The notes: a model not told the origin generated them from the sequence alone. 64,000 nucleotides of DNA from Halobaculum gomorrense (GCF_900129775.1 NZ_FQWV01000001.1:455780-519779), one strand, 5' to 3'. Counted from the first letter of the stretch, positions 44,935 through 53,666 are shown. Made by a program: numbers and translations.

Positions 44935-46005
44935 CTACAGCGGTTCCTTGCCGTCGACGATCCGCAGACACCGCTGAGCGAGCGCCGGCACCCGCGTCTC
45001 CATCGTCGGGTACAGCGGGTCGTCGCTGTTGCCCTCCAGGTACCGCCGGTAGAACATCTCTCCGAGCGCCGCGAGCTTGTACACCGCGAGCGTCCGGTAG
45101 AAGCGGTCGCGCTCGTAGTCGATCCCGGTCGCCTCCTCGTAGCGCGCGACCAGACCCCGTCGGCTCGGGTACCCGTCGCGCTCCATGAACGTCGAGGTGA
45201 GCTCCGGCGTCGCGGGCGCAGGATCGCCCGGGTCGCGCCAGAAGGAGAGCATCCAGCCGAGGTCGGTAAGGGGGTCGCCCAGCGCCGACAGCTCCCAGTC
45301 GAGCACGGCGACCAACTCGGGCGGCGTTCCGGGCGCGAACATGACGTTGTCCAGCTTGTAGTCGCCGTGGACGAGCGCGTGGTCGTGGTCGGCGGGGACG
45401 TTCGCCTTCAGCCACTCGGTGACCTCGGCGATCTCGGGCACCTCGCGGTCCTCAGCGGTCACCTCGAACGCCCACTGAAACTGCTTCGCCCAGCGATCCA
45501 CCTGGCGCTCGGTGAAGCCGGCGGGGCGGCCGAAGTCGCCGAGGCCGACCGCCTCGGGGTCGACCGCGTGGACCGCCGCGAGGCCGTCGACGAGCTTCTC
45601 GCCGACGCGGCGGCGGTGTGCGGGCGCGGCGAACCGCTCGGGCTCGTCGTCACGGAGCACGTCGCCCGGAGTTCGATCCATCACGTAGAAATCCGAGCCG
45701 AGCACGTCGCGGTCGTCGCACGCGAGCACCGTCTCGGGCAGCGGGACGGCGGTGTCCTGGAGCGCGTCCATCACCCGGTACTCGCGGAGCACGTCGTGGG
45801 CGGTCTCGGCGGTCTCTCCCGGCGGTGGCCGGCGGATCACGAGCTCCCGGTCGCCGTAGGTGACGAACAGCGTCTCGTTGGAGTGGCCCGCCGGGTGGCG
45901 GCGCACGTCGAACGCGTCGGCGGGCCCCAGCTCGGTCGCGAGGTACGAGCGGAGGCGCTCGGGGTCGACGAGCCGCCGGACGTACGCCTCGGAGTCGTCG
46001 GACAT
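44935..46005 (-). CDS. ACAD10/11-type phosphotransferase (APH fold)
   Basis: 356-residue kinase-fold protein. The glycine-rich HPAGHSNETLF and the VIRRPPPG lysine-region come first. The catalytic loop is VHGDYKLDN (Asp215, Asn220) and the metal loop LDWELSALGDPLTDLGW (Asp236). These segments closely resemble the phosphotransferase domain of mammalian ACAD10/ACAD11 and bacterial LvaA, which phosphorylate hydroxyl groups of hydroxyacyl-CoAs. It is divergent from an ACAD10/11-like dehydrogenase across a 72-bp region. Its TATA position (about 46032) falls in the loop of a palindrome. Substrate is inferred. Confidence 0.88.
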   Translation of the reverse strand: MSDDSEAYVRRLVDPERLRSYLATELGPADAFDVRRHPAGHSNETLFVTYGDRELVIRRPPPGETAETAHDVLREYRVMDALQDTAVPLPETVLACDDRDVLGSDFYVMDRTPGDVLRDDEPERFAAPAHRRRVGEKLVDGLAAVHAVDPEAVGLGDFGRPAGFTERQVDRWAKQFQWAFEVTAEDREVPEIAEVTEWLKANVPADHDHALVHGDYKLDNVMFAPGTPPELVAVLDWELSALGDPLTDLGWMLSFWRDPGDPAPATPELTSTFMERDGYPSRRGLVARYEEATGIDYERDRFYRTLAVYKLAALGEMFYRRYLEGNSDDPLYPTMETRVPALAQRCLRIVDGKEPL

Positions 46006-46022
46006 GCGGGTCGGTTGCACAC

Positions 46023-46044
46023 CCCCCGGCAAAAGCGCCGGGGG
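46023..46044. promoter_or_regulatory. palindrome CCCCCGGC-N6-GCCGGGGG between divergent genes
   Basis: Eight-base perfect arms (46023-46030 and 46037-46044) flank AAAAGC. The A/T-rich loop is about 27 bases from the phosphotransferase start on the minus strand, and the right arm ends about 33 bases before the dehydrogenase start. A regulator bound here would control both genes. Confidence 0.5.
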
Positions 46045-46077
46045 TAGTGTTTTGGCGCCGCGGTCGGTGGCGACGGT

Positions 46078-47301
46078 ATGGAGTACGACGACAGCGAGGC
46101 CGCGCGCGCGCTCGCCGAGCGGACGCGCGAGTTCGTCGACGAGGAGGTGATCCCCGTGGAGCGGGAGGTGCTCGGGGACGGCCCCGTGAGCGACGAGCGG
46201 CTCGCGGAGCTCCGGGAGACCGCACGCGAGTACGACGTGTTCTGCCCGCAGATTGGCGAGGAGTTCGGCGGCATGGGGATGGCCTTCCGCGACGTGCTTC
46301 CCATGTTCGAGCAGGCGGGGCGCTCGCTGCTGGGCGCGTCGGCCTGCCGCGTCGACGCCCCTGACGAGGGCAATATGCACACGCTGGAGCTGTTAGGCAC
46401 CGACGAGCAGCGGGAGCGGTGGCTCCGACCGCTCGTCGCCGGCGAGGTCTCCTCGGGGTTCTCGATGACCGAGCCCATGCAGGGCGGCGGCTCCGATCCG
46501 AAGATGATCTGCACGAGCGCCGAGCGGGAGGGTGACGAGTGGGTCATCGACGGTCACAAGTGGTGGACCACCGGCGGAAGCGAGGCGGACGTGCTCATCG
46601 TGATGGCCCGTACCGATCAAGACGCGCACCCCTACGAGGGCACGTCGCTGTTCCTCGTGCCCGCGGATACGTCGGGGGTGAACGTCGTCCGCGACATCCC
46701 CCACGTGGGTGGCGAGGTGACCGGCGTCGGCCACGCCGAGATCGAGTACGACGGCGTTCGCGTCCCCGAGGAGAACCTCCTCGGGACCCTGAACGAGGGG
46801 TTCGCCCACGCACAGCAGCGCCTCGGCCCTGCCCGTCTGACCCACTGCATGCGCTTCGCGGGGATGGCCGAGCGCGCGCTCGACGTGGCGAAGGCGTACA
46901 CGAGCGAGCGCGAGGCGTTCGGCGGGCCGATCGCCGACAAGCAGGCCGTCCGTCACGAGGTCGCCGACGCGGAGACGGAGCTGCACGCCGTGCGGACGAT
47001 GGTGCGCGACGCGGCCGACCGGATCGACCGCGGCGAGGAGGCGCGCGTGCAGGTGGCGATGAGCAAGAACTTCGCGGCCAACACGGTCCAGGAGATCGTC
47101 GACGCCGCGCTCCAGCTGTGCGGCGCCAACGGGATCGGGAAGGACCTCCCGATCGGCGACTTCTACGAGGCGGTCCGGCAGTTCCGCATCATCGACGGCG
47201 CCGACGAGGTCCACCGGCGTGTCATCGCCCGCGACGCCTTCTCGGACATCGACGAGTCGGAGCTGGCGAACGTCACCCGGTACGGCGAGCCGACCGAGTA
47301 G
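46078..47301 (+). CDS. acyl-CoA dehydrogenase, ACAD10/11-like
   Basis: 407-residue flavoenzyme. The FAD region has FSMTEPMQGGGSDP and NGHKWWTTGGS. A later section, RLGPARLTHCMRFAGMAERAL, AFGGPIADKQAVRHEVADAE and GADEVHRRVIA, is characteristic of ACAD10/11 and LvaC-like enzymes. At the position where ordinary enzymes have the catalytic Glu (YEGT), this protein has IIDGADE (Asp373). ACAD11-type enzymes process 4-phosphorylated acyl-CoAs, and that could apply here. Divergent from the phosphotransferase, with a GTGTTTTGG promoter-like element about 27 bases upstream. Confidence 0.93.
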   Translation: MEYDDSEAARALAERTREFVDEEVIPVEREVLGDGPVSDERLAELRETAREYDVFCPQIGEEFGGMGMAFRDVLPMFEQAGRSLLGASACRVDAPDEGNMHTLELLGTDEQRERWLRPLVAGEVSSGFSMTEPMQGGGSDPKMICTSAEREGDEWVIDGHKWWTTGGSEADVLIVMARTDQDAHPYEGTSLFLVPADTSGVNVVRDIPHVGGEVTGVGHAEIEYDGVRVPEENLLGTLNEGFAHAQQRLGPARLTHCMRFAGMAERALDVAKAYTSEREAFGGPIADKQAVRHEVADAETELHAVRTMVRDAADRIDRGEEARVQVAMSKNFAANTVQEIVDAALQLCGANGIGKDLPIGDFYEAVRQFRIIDGADEVHRRVIARDAFSDIDESELANVTRYGEPTE

Positions 47302-47407
47302 CCGGCTCGCGGTGACCCCGCGGTCGGCGCGCCGCCCCGCCGGGCGCGGGACCGCCGCGGGCGAACCGCCGCCCCGATTTTTGTCCCCCGCGGGCGACCG
47401 GACGTCC

Positions 47408-48268
47408 ATGGTGGGACTCGACGCGGACCACGAGGCGTGGACGGCCGCCCAATCGGAGACGACCGTGGCTGTCGACGGGCGTGAACTCGACGTGGCGTAC
47501 TACGAGGCCGGGCGCGACAACGACGGCCCGCCGGTGTTCTTCCTCCACGGGATCCCCACGTGGTCGTTCCTCTGGCGCGGGGTCGCCCCCGCGGTCGCCG
47601 AGGACCGCCACGTGATCGCCCCAGACCTCGTCGGCTACGGCAACTCCCAGCGAAGCGACAACTTCGACCGGTCGGTCAGGGCCCAGACGAGCGTCCTGGC
47701 GGACCTGATCGCGGAGGCGCCCGCCGCCGAGGTGGACCTCGTCGCCCACGACATCGGGGGCGGCGTCGCCCTCCGGTACGCGGCTGCCCGTCCCCAGCAG
47801 GTCAGGACGCTCGCGCTGTCGAACGCCGCCTGCTTCGACTCGTGGCCGGTGGAGTACATTAACTCCCTCGGCGTGCCCGGCGTGGTCGAGGGCTGGGACG
47901 ACGCCGCGTTCGAGGAGAACATGGCGTTCCTCTTCGAGGAGGGTGCCCACGGCGAGGCCGACCCGGCGTTCGTCGCGGGGATGAAGGCGCCGTGGGAGCG
48001 CGAGGGCGGCCGGACGGCGCTCGCGCGGGCGGCGGTCGCGACGAACACGAACCACACGACCTGCATCGACTACGGCGCGATCACCGCCGAGACGCTGTGT
48101 CTGTGGGGGGCCGACGACGTGCTCCAGCCGATCGACAACGCCGATCGCCTCGCCGACGCCGTCGCCGGCGACGCGACCGTCATCGGCCTCGACGACGCCT
48201 ACCACTGGGTCACCCACGACCGGACCGAGGCGTACCGCGAGGAGCTGCGGGCGTTCCTGACGAACTGA
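47408..48268 (+). CDS. alpha/beta hydrolase, haloalkane dehalogenase-like
   Basis: 286 residues with the Asp-nucleophile arrangement. The loop is HGIPTWSFLWR and the elbow AHDIGGGVA has Asp115 instead of Ser, as in haloalkane dehalogenases and epoxide hydrolases. The final His is probably His266 in AYHWVTHD. It could hydrolyse a C-O, C-halogen or phosphate-ester type bond. In this island, removal of a leaving group from an acyl-CoA intermediate is conceivable but unproven. It has its own CGATTTTTG promoter element (about 47375-47383) giving a leaderless ATG at 47408. It lies between the two acyl-CoA dehydrogenases. Confidence 0.88.
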   Translation: MVGLDADHEAWTAAQSETTVAVDGRELDVAYYEAGRDNDGPPVFFLHGIPTWSFLWRGVAPAVAEDRHVIAPDLVGYGNSQRSDNFDRSVRAQTSVLADLIAEAPAAEVDLVAHDIGGGVALRYAAARPQQVRTLALSNAACFDSWPVEYINSLGVPGVVEGWDDAAFEENMAFLFEEGAHGEADPAFVAGMKAPWEREGGRTALARAAVATNTNHTTCIDYGAITAETLCLWGADDVLQPIDNADRLADAVAGDATVIGLDDAYHWVTHDRTEAYREELRAFLTN

Positions 48269-48335
48269 TTCGAGGGCGACGGAGGGCGGCGGGAACCGGC
48301 GGTGGCTATATGTCAGTGGGACCGAACCCCCCGCC

Positions 48336-49484
48336 ATGTCGTTCCAGCTGTCGAGCGAGCAGGAGGCGATCCGCGACGTGGTCCGGGAGTTCGGCGAGAA
48401 CGAGATCCGACCCGTCGCGCGCGAACACGACGAGTCGCGCGAGTACCCGCACGACCTCGTCGAGGAGGCCGCGCAGTACGACCTCGTTGCGCCGACGATC
48501 CCCGAGGAGTACGGCGGCGCGGGCATGGACCTGCTGACCTCGGCGGTCGTCACCGAGGAGCTGTGGCGCGCGGACCCAGGGATCGGCTCGGCGATCGGCT
48601 CGCGCGGCTTCGGCACCTCGATGATCCAGCAGTTCGGCGACGAGTGGATGAAAGAGGAGTGGCTGCCGGCGGTCGCCGCCGGCGACGCGGCCACCTGCTC
48701 GTGCATCTCCGAGCCGGCCCACGGCTCCGACGTGGCGGGCATCGAGACCCGCGCCGAACGCGACGAGGACGCCGGCGAGTGGGTGCTCAACGGCGACAAG
48801 ATGTGGATCACGAACGGGACGATCGCCGACGTGGCGGTCGTGATGGCGAAGACCGCCCCCGGCGAGCGCCACCGGGGGATCACCGCGTTCCTCGTCGAGG
48901 CCGACCGCGAGGGGTTCGAGCCGACGAAGATCGACAACAAGCTCGGCATCCGCGCGTCGGATCTGGCCGAGATCCGGCTCGACGACGTGCGCGTCCCAGA
49001 GGAGAACGTGATCGGGGCAGTCGATCAGGGGTTCTACCAGCTGATGGCCTTCTTCGCGGGTGGCCGCACCTCGGTGGCGGCGCAGGCGGTCGGCGCCGCG
49101 CAGGGCGCGCTTGACGCGGCCGTCGAGTACGCCGGCGAGCGCGAGCAGGGCGGCCAGAAGATCAACGAGTACCAGGCCATCTCCCACAAGATCGCCGAGA
49201 TGGCCACCGACGTGGAGGCGGCGCGCTCGCTCGTCTACCGCGCGGCGTCGGTCGTCGACGAGGGCGGGGACGACCAGCTGGCCGCGAAGTTCGCGTCGAT
49301 GGCGAAGCTGTTCGCCTCCGAGCGCGCCGTTGAGGTCGCCGACGAGGGGATCCAGGTCCACGGCGGCGCCGGCTTCGTCACAGACCACCCCGCCGAGCGA
49401 TTCTACCGCGACGCGCGCATCACGAAGATCTACGAGGGCACCTCCGAGATCCAGAAGAACATCATCTCCGACCAGGTGTTGTGA
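48336..49484 (+). CDS. acyl-CoA dehydrogenase, classical type
   Basis: 382-residue FAD enzyme introducing the alpha-beta double bond in acyl-CoA. The FAD motifs are CSCISEPAHGSDVAG and MWITNGTIADVAVVM, and a central AVEYAGEREQGGQKINEYQ follows. A normal catalytic Glu367 lies in KIYEGTSEIQKN, in contrast to the ACAD10/11-like gene upstream. Closely resembles short/medium-chain family members. GGCTATATGT (about 48304-48313) is a clear TATA box about 27 bases before the ATG. It probably supplies the following beta-oxidation step. Confidence 0.95.
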   Translation: MSFQLSSEQEAIRDVVREFGENEIRPVAREHDESREYPHDLVEEAAQYDLVAPTIPEEYGGAGMDLLTSAVVTEELWRADPGIGSAIGSRGFGTSMIQQFGDEWMKEEWLPAVAAGDAATCSCISEPAHGSDVAGIETRAERDEDAGEWVLNGDKMWITNGTIADVAVVMAKTAPGERHRGITAFLVEADREGFEPTKIDNKLGIRASDLAEIRLDDVRVPEENVIGAVDQGFYQLMAFFAGGRTSVAAQAVGAAQGALDAAVEYAGEREQGGQKINEYQAISHKIAEMATDVEAARSLVYRAASVVDEGGDDQLAAKFASMAKLFASERAVEVADEGIQVHGGAGFVTDHPAERFYRDARITKIYEGTSEIQKNIISDQVL

Positions 49485-49637
49485 GGGCGCCGCGGGTCGC
49501 GGTCCCCGCAGCCCCCGGGATTGATGTGACGCGCTCCCCGAATCGCGGGCGATGTTCGAATCCCCGCCTCGGGACGGCTCGACGACGCACGCCACGCGGA
49601 CACCCGCGAACCGGACGCAGGCCACGGGGTGGACGGC

Positions 49638-50480
49638 ATGAGCGACGCCGCGGCCCGCCTCGCCGAGCGCTTCTCGATTTCGGACTCCACCGCGGTGATC
49701 ACCGGCGCCTCCAGCGGCATCGGTCGGGCGATCGCCGAGGAGTTCGCGGCCGACGGCGCCGACGTGGTCGTCTGCTCGCGCGAGCAGGGGAACGTCAACC
49801 CCGTCGCCGAGGAGATCAACGAGACCGAGGAGGCGGCCGCCGACACGGACGGCGGCGCCGAGACGGGCGCGGACGCCGCCCGCGGCCGCTGTCTCGCCGT
49901 CGAGTGCGACGTGACCAACCGCGACGCCGTCGACGCGCTCGTCGAGGCGACCGTCGAGGAGTTCGGCGGGATCGACGTGCTCGTGAACAACGCGGGCGCC
50001 TCTTTCATGGCGCCGTTCGAGGACATCTCCGCGAACGGCTGGAAGACCATCGTCGACATCAACCTCCACGGCACGGTCCACTGCACGCAGGCGGCGGGCG
50101 AGCACCTCGCCGACGGCGGCGGTGCGGTCGTCAACCTCGCGAGCGTCGCCGGGCAGCGCGCCGCCGAGTACATGAGCCACTACGGCGCCGCGAAGGCGGG
50201 GGTGATCAACCTCACCGAGACGCTCGCGCTCGAGTGGGCCGGCCGTGACGTGCGCGTCAACTGCATCGCCCCGGGATTCGTGGCGACGCCGGGCGTCGAG
50301 CAACAGATGGGCGTCTCCGCCGACGAGGTCGACCGCGACGACGTGGACCGCAGGATCGGGACGAGCGAAGAGATCGCCGACATCGCTCGGTTCCTCGCGA
50401 GCGACGCGGCGAGCTACATGACGGGTGAGACGGTCGCCGCGCAGGGTGTCCCGCAGGGCGAGGAGCTTCCGCAGGCCTGA
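49638..50480 (+). CDS. short-chain dehydrogenase/reductase
   Basis: About 280-residue Rossmann oxidoreductase. The cofactor motif is TGASSGIG. A low-complexity Asp/Glu/Ala insert follows beta-strand 2 (about residues 55-90). NNAG is in VLVNNAGAS, the catalytic Ser in LASVAGQ and Tyr-x-x-x-Lys in HYGAAKAG. The C-terminal region is CIAPGFVATPG. It would oxidise or reduce a hydroxy/keto group, compatible with the 3-hydroxyacyl step or with LvaD-like dehydrogenation. The start ATG at 49638 is three codons inside a GTG frame. Last gene of the acyl-CoA island on this strand. Confidence 0.9.
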   Translation: MSDAAARLAERFSISDSTAVITGASSGIGRAIAEEFAADGADVVVCSREQGNVNPVAEEINETEEAAADTDGGAETGADAARGRCLAVECDVTNRDAVDALVEATVEEFGGIDVLVNNAGASFMAPFEDISANGWKTIVDINLHGTVHCTQAAGEHLADGGGAVVNLASVAGQRAAEYMSHYGAAKAGVINLTETLALEWAGRDVRVNCIAPGFVATPGVEQQMGVSADEVDRDDVDRRIGTSEEIADIARFLASDAASYMTGETVAAQGVPQGEELPQA

Positions 50481-50532
50481 GTCCGGTCGGTTGCGGCCGG
50501 CGGCGGCTCCCTGACCCGTCGGGGGATGCCGC

Positions 50533-50637
50533 TCACAACGCGATGCTGGCGAGGCCGAGCGCGGCCAGCGCCGTCACCGCGAACACGGCCGCGGTGGCGA
50601 GGCCGATCCGAACCCGGTCGGCGGTCTCGGTGCGCAT
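50533..50637 (-). CDS. very small single-span membrane protein, 34 aa
   Basis: ATG frame reading MRTETADRVRIGLATAAVF and continuing in one Ala/Val/Leu-rich membrane helix, ending SIAL before TGA. A short charged N-terminus with two Arg before the helix fits an inside-positive anchor. Minus-strand TGAAATACC at about 50656-50664 lies about 25 bases before the ATG, giving a leaderless mRNA, which favours a real gene. No function known. Confidence 0.5.
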   Translation of the reverse strand: MRTETADRVRIGLATAAVFAVTALAALGLASIAL

Positions 50638-50698
50638 ACGCGGAGATGCGCGACCTGGTATTTCAATCCACGGCGCCGATTATCGGCGGCGAAAACAG

Positions 50699-51544
50699 CT
50701 ACCCGTCGCGAGAGGCGTCGACGACCTCGTAGCCGACAGCAGTCTCGCGGAGGCCGTCGGCGTGCGCGGACAGTTGCCCGGCGACGACGACGAGCACCAC
50801 GTCGAGCCCGCGCATGGCGGCCTCGCGGACGGCATCGACCGTGCCGAAGCGCACGTCCGGCTCGCGGTCGAACCGCCTGACCGCGGCCACCGCCTCGGTT
50901 CCGGCGGCGACGACGAGGTCCGCGTCGGCCGCGAGGTCGCGCAGGCGCGCAGGGTCGACCGCGCCGCTGCCTCCGTCGCGGACCGCGGGGACGGCGACGG
51001 CTGTGACGGCGCCCAGCTCGTAGTCGACGACGCCGTCGAACTCGGCGACGCCCACGTCGCGCCCCGACTCGGCCGAGGTGACGGCCGCCGCGGTGGCGCC
51101 GCCGGCGTCGGCGGAGCCGGAGTCAGCGGCGGCGACGCTGCGCGCGTGGAGGACCCCGTCGCGCATCGACAGGGCCACGCGGTCGCCCTCCTCGACCGGG
51201 CCGTCCGCGAGGGCTGTCTCGACTTCCACGTCGCCGAGCACGTCGCTGGTGACGTGATCGAGGTACTCGTTGAGCTCGTCGGTGCGGGAGATGAGCCAGT
51301 CGACCCCTTCCTTCGTGACGCGGTACCGTCCGCGCCCCTCGCGGTCGACGAACCCGCCCTCCGCGAGGTCGCCGAGGTGTTCGGAGACCGCCTGCGCGGT
51401 GACGCCGATGGCGTCGGCGATCTCGCGCTGGCTCACCGCGGGCTGTCGTTCGGCGATCTCGACGAGGATCCGGTAGCGCGTCGCGTCTCGCTTGTGTCGG
51501 AGGACGCCGAGCCCGGCGTCGCCGTCCGTGGCGTCGTCGCTCAC
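50699..51544 (-). CDS. winged-helix transcriptional regulator with C-terminal ligand-like domain
   Basis: 281 residues. The N-terminal HTH (about residues 10-80) shows RILVEIAERQPAVSQREIAD, IGVTAQAVSEHLGDLAEGGF and GRYRVTKEGVDWL, of the MarR/ArsR-like haloarchaeal type. The C-terminal half has two nucleotide-binding-like stretches (VDYELGAVTAVAVPAV, DADLVVAAGTEAVAAVRRFD, GLDVVLVVVAGQL), suggesting a small-molecule sensor. GTG at 51544 is favoured over GTG at 51562 because CCTATTTGTT on the minus strand lies about 27 bases before it. It may regulate the adjacent acyl-CoA island, but that is only proximity. Confidence 0.78.
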   Translation of the reverse strand: MSDDATDGDAGLGVLRHKRDATRYRILVEIAERQPAVSQREIADAIGVTAQAVSEHLGDLAEGGFVDREGRGRYRVTKEGVDWLISRTDELNEYLDHVTSDVLGDVEVETALADGPVEEGDRVALSMRDGVLHARSVAAADSGSADAGGATAAAVTSAESGRDVGVAEFDGVVDYELGAVTAVAVPAVRDGGSGAVDPARLRDLAADADLVVAAGTEAVAAVRRFDREPDVRFGTVDAVREAAMRGLDVVLVVVAGQLSAHADGLRETAVGYEVVDASRDG

Positions 51545-51642
51545 GGTCGATGGAGCGGCCACAGGAACAAATAGGGTTGCGGTCCGCCGCCCGATATCGC
51601 GGCGCTGAGCCGATCGACCACAAACGAAGTTGCGCTCTGCGG

Positions 51643-52320
51643 TCAGTTCGCTTCGAGCAGCCGCTGGAGGTGCGAGGGGGGAACCGCGCCGCGGGCGGCG
51701 TGGCCGTCCGCGACGAAGGTGGGAACGCCCGTGACCCCGCGCTCGCGCGCGGCGTCGAACTGCGACTCAAGCTCCTCGGCCAGCGTCTCGTCGTCGACGG
51801 CGTCGCGGATCTCCCCACCGTCGACGCCGACGGATTCGGCCAGCTCGACGAGCGTGTCGAGGTCGTCGATTTCGCGGCCGTCCTCCCAGTGGGCTTCGAG
51901 GATGGCGTCGTAGAAGCTGCGGAACGTCTCGGAGTCGGCCGACTGCTTCACGTACAGCGCGGCCTGTTGGGCGTCCCACGAGTCGGCGTCATGGACCTCG
52001 TCGAACGCGAGCATCTCGTCGGCGTCGTACTCCTCGCGCAGGCGCTGCACGTTCTCGCGCACCTGGTCGTAGTAGTCCTCGTCTTTCCCGTCGTCCACGT
52101 CGTCGCGGATCTCGCCGTCGGGCCCGCGCTTGTGCCCGCGCAGGTCGAAGAACTGCCAGTCGACCTCGACCGGCGGGAGTCCGCGGTCGTCGCGGTCGTC
52201 GCGGTACTGCCGGAGCGACGCCCGCCCGAGGTAACAGAACGGGCAGACGAAATCGGAGTAGATCGTGACCGGTCGTCGATCGTTCGGTTCGTCTGTTGGG
52301 GCGGCATCGTCAACACTCAC
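51643..52320 (-). CDS. DsbA family (FrnE-like) thiol oxidoreductase
   Basis: 225-residue cytoplasmic thioredoxin-fold protein without signal peptide. The redox motif is CPFC (Cys26, Cys29) in YSDFVCPFCYLG. A helical insert follows (DYYDQVRENVQRLREEY, SADSETFRSFYDAILEAHW), and the cis-Pro segment is GVTGVPTFVADG. FrnE proteins are linked to polyketide maturation or oxidative stress; here the role is unknown. TCTAAAAGC (minus strand, about 52342-52350) lies about 27 bases before the start. The partner may be any thiol substrate. Confidence 0.92.
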   Translation of the reverse strand: MSVDDAAPTDEPNDRRPVTIYSDFVCPFCYLGRASLRQYRDDRDDRGLPPVEVDWQFFDLRGHKRGPDGEIRDDVDDGKDEDYYDQVRENVQRLREEYDADEMLAFDEVHDADSWDAQQAALYVKQSADSETFRSFYDAILEAHWEDGREIDDLDTLVELAESVGVDGGEIRDAVDDETLAEELESQFDAARERGVTGVPTFVADGHAARGAVPPSHLQRLLEAN

Positions 52321-52467
52321 GGCCGTCGGAAGGGTCGCCGGCTTTTAGATTCCGTCGCTCCCGGCCGTTCTCGGTGCACGACCGATCCGTCTCGCGGACG
52401 CCGGGGACGCGCGGGAGCGCTCGCGCTACCGGCGGGTTTTTCACGGGTGCGTCCCGCGTGTCGTGGT

Positions 52468-52980
52468 ATGAATGTCCCCCGTCTCGGCGGTGCGACGGGT
52501 CGCAAGCGGCCCTGGCTGGCGGGCCTGCTCGCGCTCGTGGTCACCGGTCTGGGCCACGCGTACCTCCGCCGCTGGCTCCGTGGGTTCGGCTGGTTCGCGG
52601 CGACGTTCGCGGCGATCCTGCTGTTCGTCCCCCCGGACGTGGTGGAAGCGCTCAACACGGGCGGTCCGATCGGAAATCCGGTCGAGGCGCTCCCGCCGGT
52701 GCTCGTCGTCGTCGCCAGCGCGGTCGACGCGTACATGCTGGCCCGGCGAACGCACGCCGACGCCGTGGACCCGGCCGGAGCCGAGGCCGGTGCCGCCGCG
52801 GTCGGGAGTCGTCACCGACCCGATGAGTCGGCGCCGTCGTGTCCCAACTGCGGGAAGGAACTCGACGCCGATCTGGACTTCTGCCCGTGGTGCACGACCG
52901 AGTTGGAGTGGATCGACGCCGACGAGTCCGCCGCTCGCGGCGCTGGCGCCGGCGCCGGTGGTCGCGACGGCGGGGGGTGA
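52468..52980 (+). CDS. membrane protein with C-terminal zinc ribbon
   Basis: 170 residues. Three hydrophobic segments (WLAGLLALVVTGLGHAYL, FGWFAATFAAILLFV, LPPVLVVVASAVDAYM) precede a variable linker and a C-terminal zinc ribbon with two C-x-x-C pairs: CPNCGKEL and FCPWCTTELEW. It ends in a Gly/Ala tail. Family DUF7575-like, function unknown. The start is ATG at 52468. It may be cotranscribed with the next membrane-protein gene. Confidence 0.78.
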   Translation: MNVPRLGGATGRKRPWLAGLLALVVTGLGHAYLRRWLRGFGWFAATFAAILLFVPPDVVEALNTGGPIGNPVEALPPVLVVVASAVDAYMLARRTHADAVDPAGAEAGAAAVGSRHRPDESAPSCPNCGKELDADLDFCPWCTTELEWIDADESAARGAGAGAGGRDGGG

Positions 52981-53093
52981 CGCCCGCGACGCTCCACTCG
53001 GGGCGTCGACCGCGGGCGAGCCGAGCGCGTCCGGCGCTCCGGTCGGATCGAAATCGCCACCACACTTTCGGCTCCTGCCGTCGCAGATGGGGT

Positions 53094-53456
53094 ATGGTCG
53101 CAGTCATTGACTCGCTCATCGTTTTCGTCGTGAGCGCGCTGGTGGGGGGCGCAGGCATCTTCGCCGGGGCGGCGGTGTTGTCGGACGCGCGGAGCTACGG
53201 ACACGCCGTCTGGACGGCGCTCATCGGCGCACTGGCGTGGGTCGTCGTCTCGACGCTGTTCGGCTGGCTGCCGATCCTCGGGACCGCCCTCACGTATCTC
53301 GCGTACCTCGCGGTGATCAAGTGGCGCTACGCGGGCGGCTGGCTCACGGCGGCGGGGATCGCGCTGGTCGGCTGGCTCGCGTCGACGGTCGTGTTGTCCG
53401 TGTTGGCGGCGGCGGGTCTCGGCGGGTTCTCGGCGCTCGGGGTCCCCGGCGCGTGA
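53094..53456 (+). CDS. small four-span membrane protein
   Basis: 120 residues with four hydrophobic segments (IDSLIVFVVSALVGGAGIFA, HAVWTALIGALAWVVVSTLF, WLPILGTALTYLAYLAV, GWLTAAGIALVGWLASTVV). ATG at 53094 is used; the upstream frame is Arg-rich and not coding. No family name is recognised with confidence, although similar proteins of unknown function occur in haloarchaea. Ends 210 bases before mutS. Confidence 0.7.
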   Translation: MVAVIDSLIVFVVSALVGGAGIFAGAAVLSDARSYGHAVWTALIGALAWVVVSTLFGWLPILGTALTYLAYLAVIKWRYAGGWLTAAGIALVGWLASTVVLSVLAAAGLGGFSALGVPGA

Positions 53457-53666
53457 GCCGGCCTGCCCCGCGCGGCGCTCGGCCGACCCGGAGGCGAAAC
53501 GTAGAAGCGCCCGCCGGAACCCACTTCCAAGCGTCGCCGTCGGCCCGCGGGCGTCGGGTAGGGGCGTCGCTCCGGGGTCGCGGCGGCGACACGCAGTCCG
53601 AGCGGGCCGACCGCGGCTGCGACCCGTAGCGCTTTACCCCGAGACGACCCCACTCGGTACCAGACA

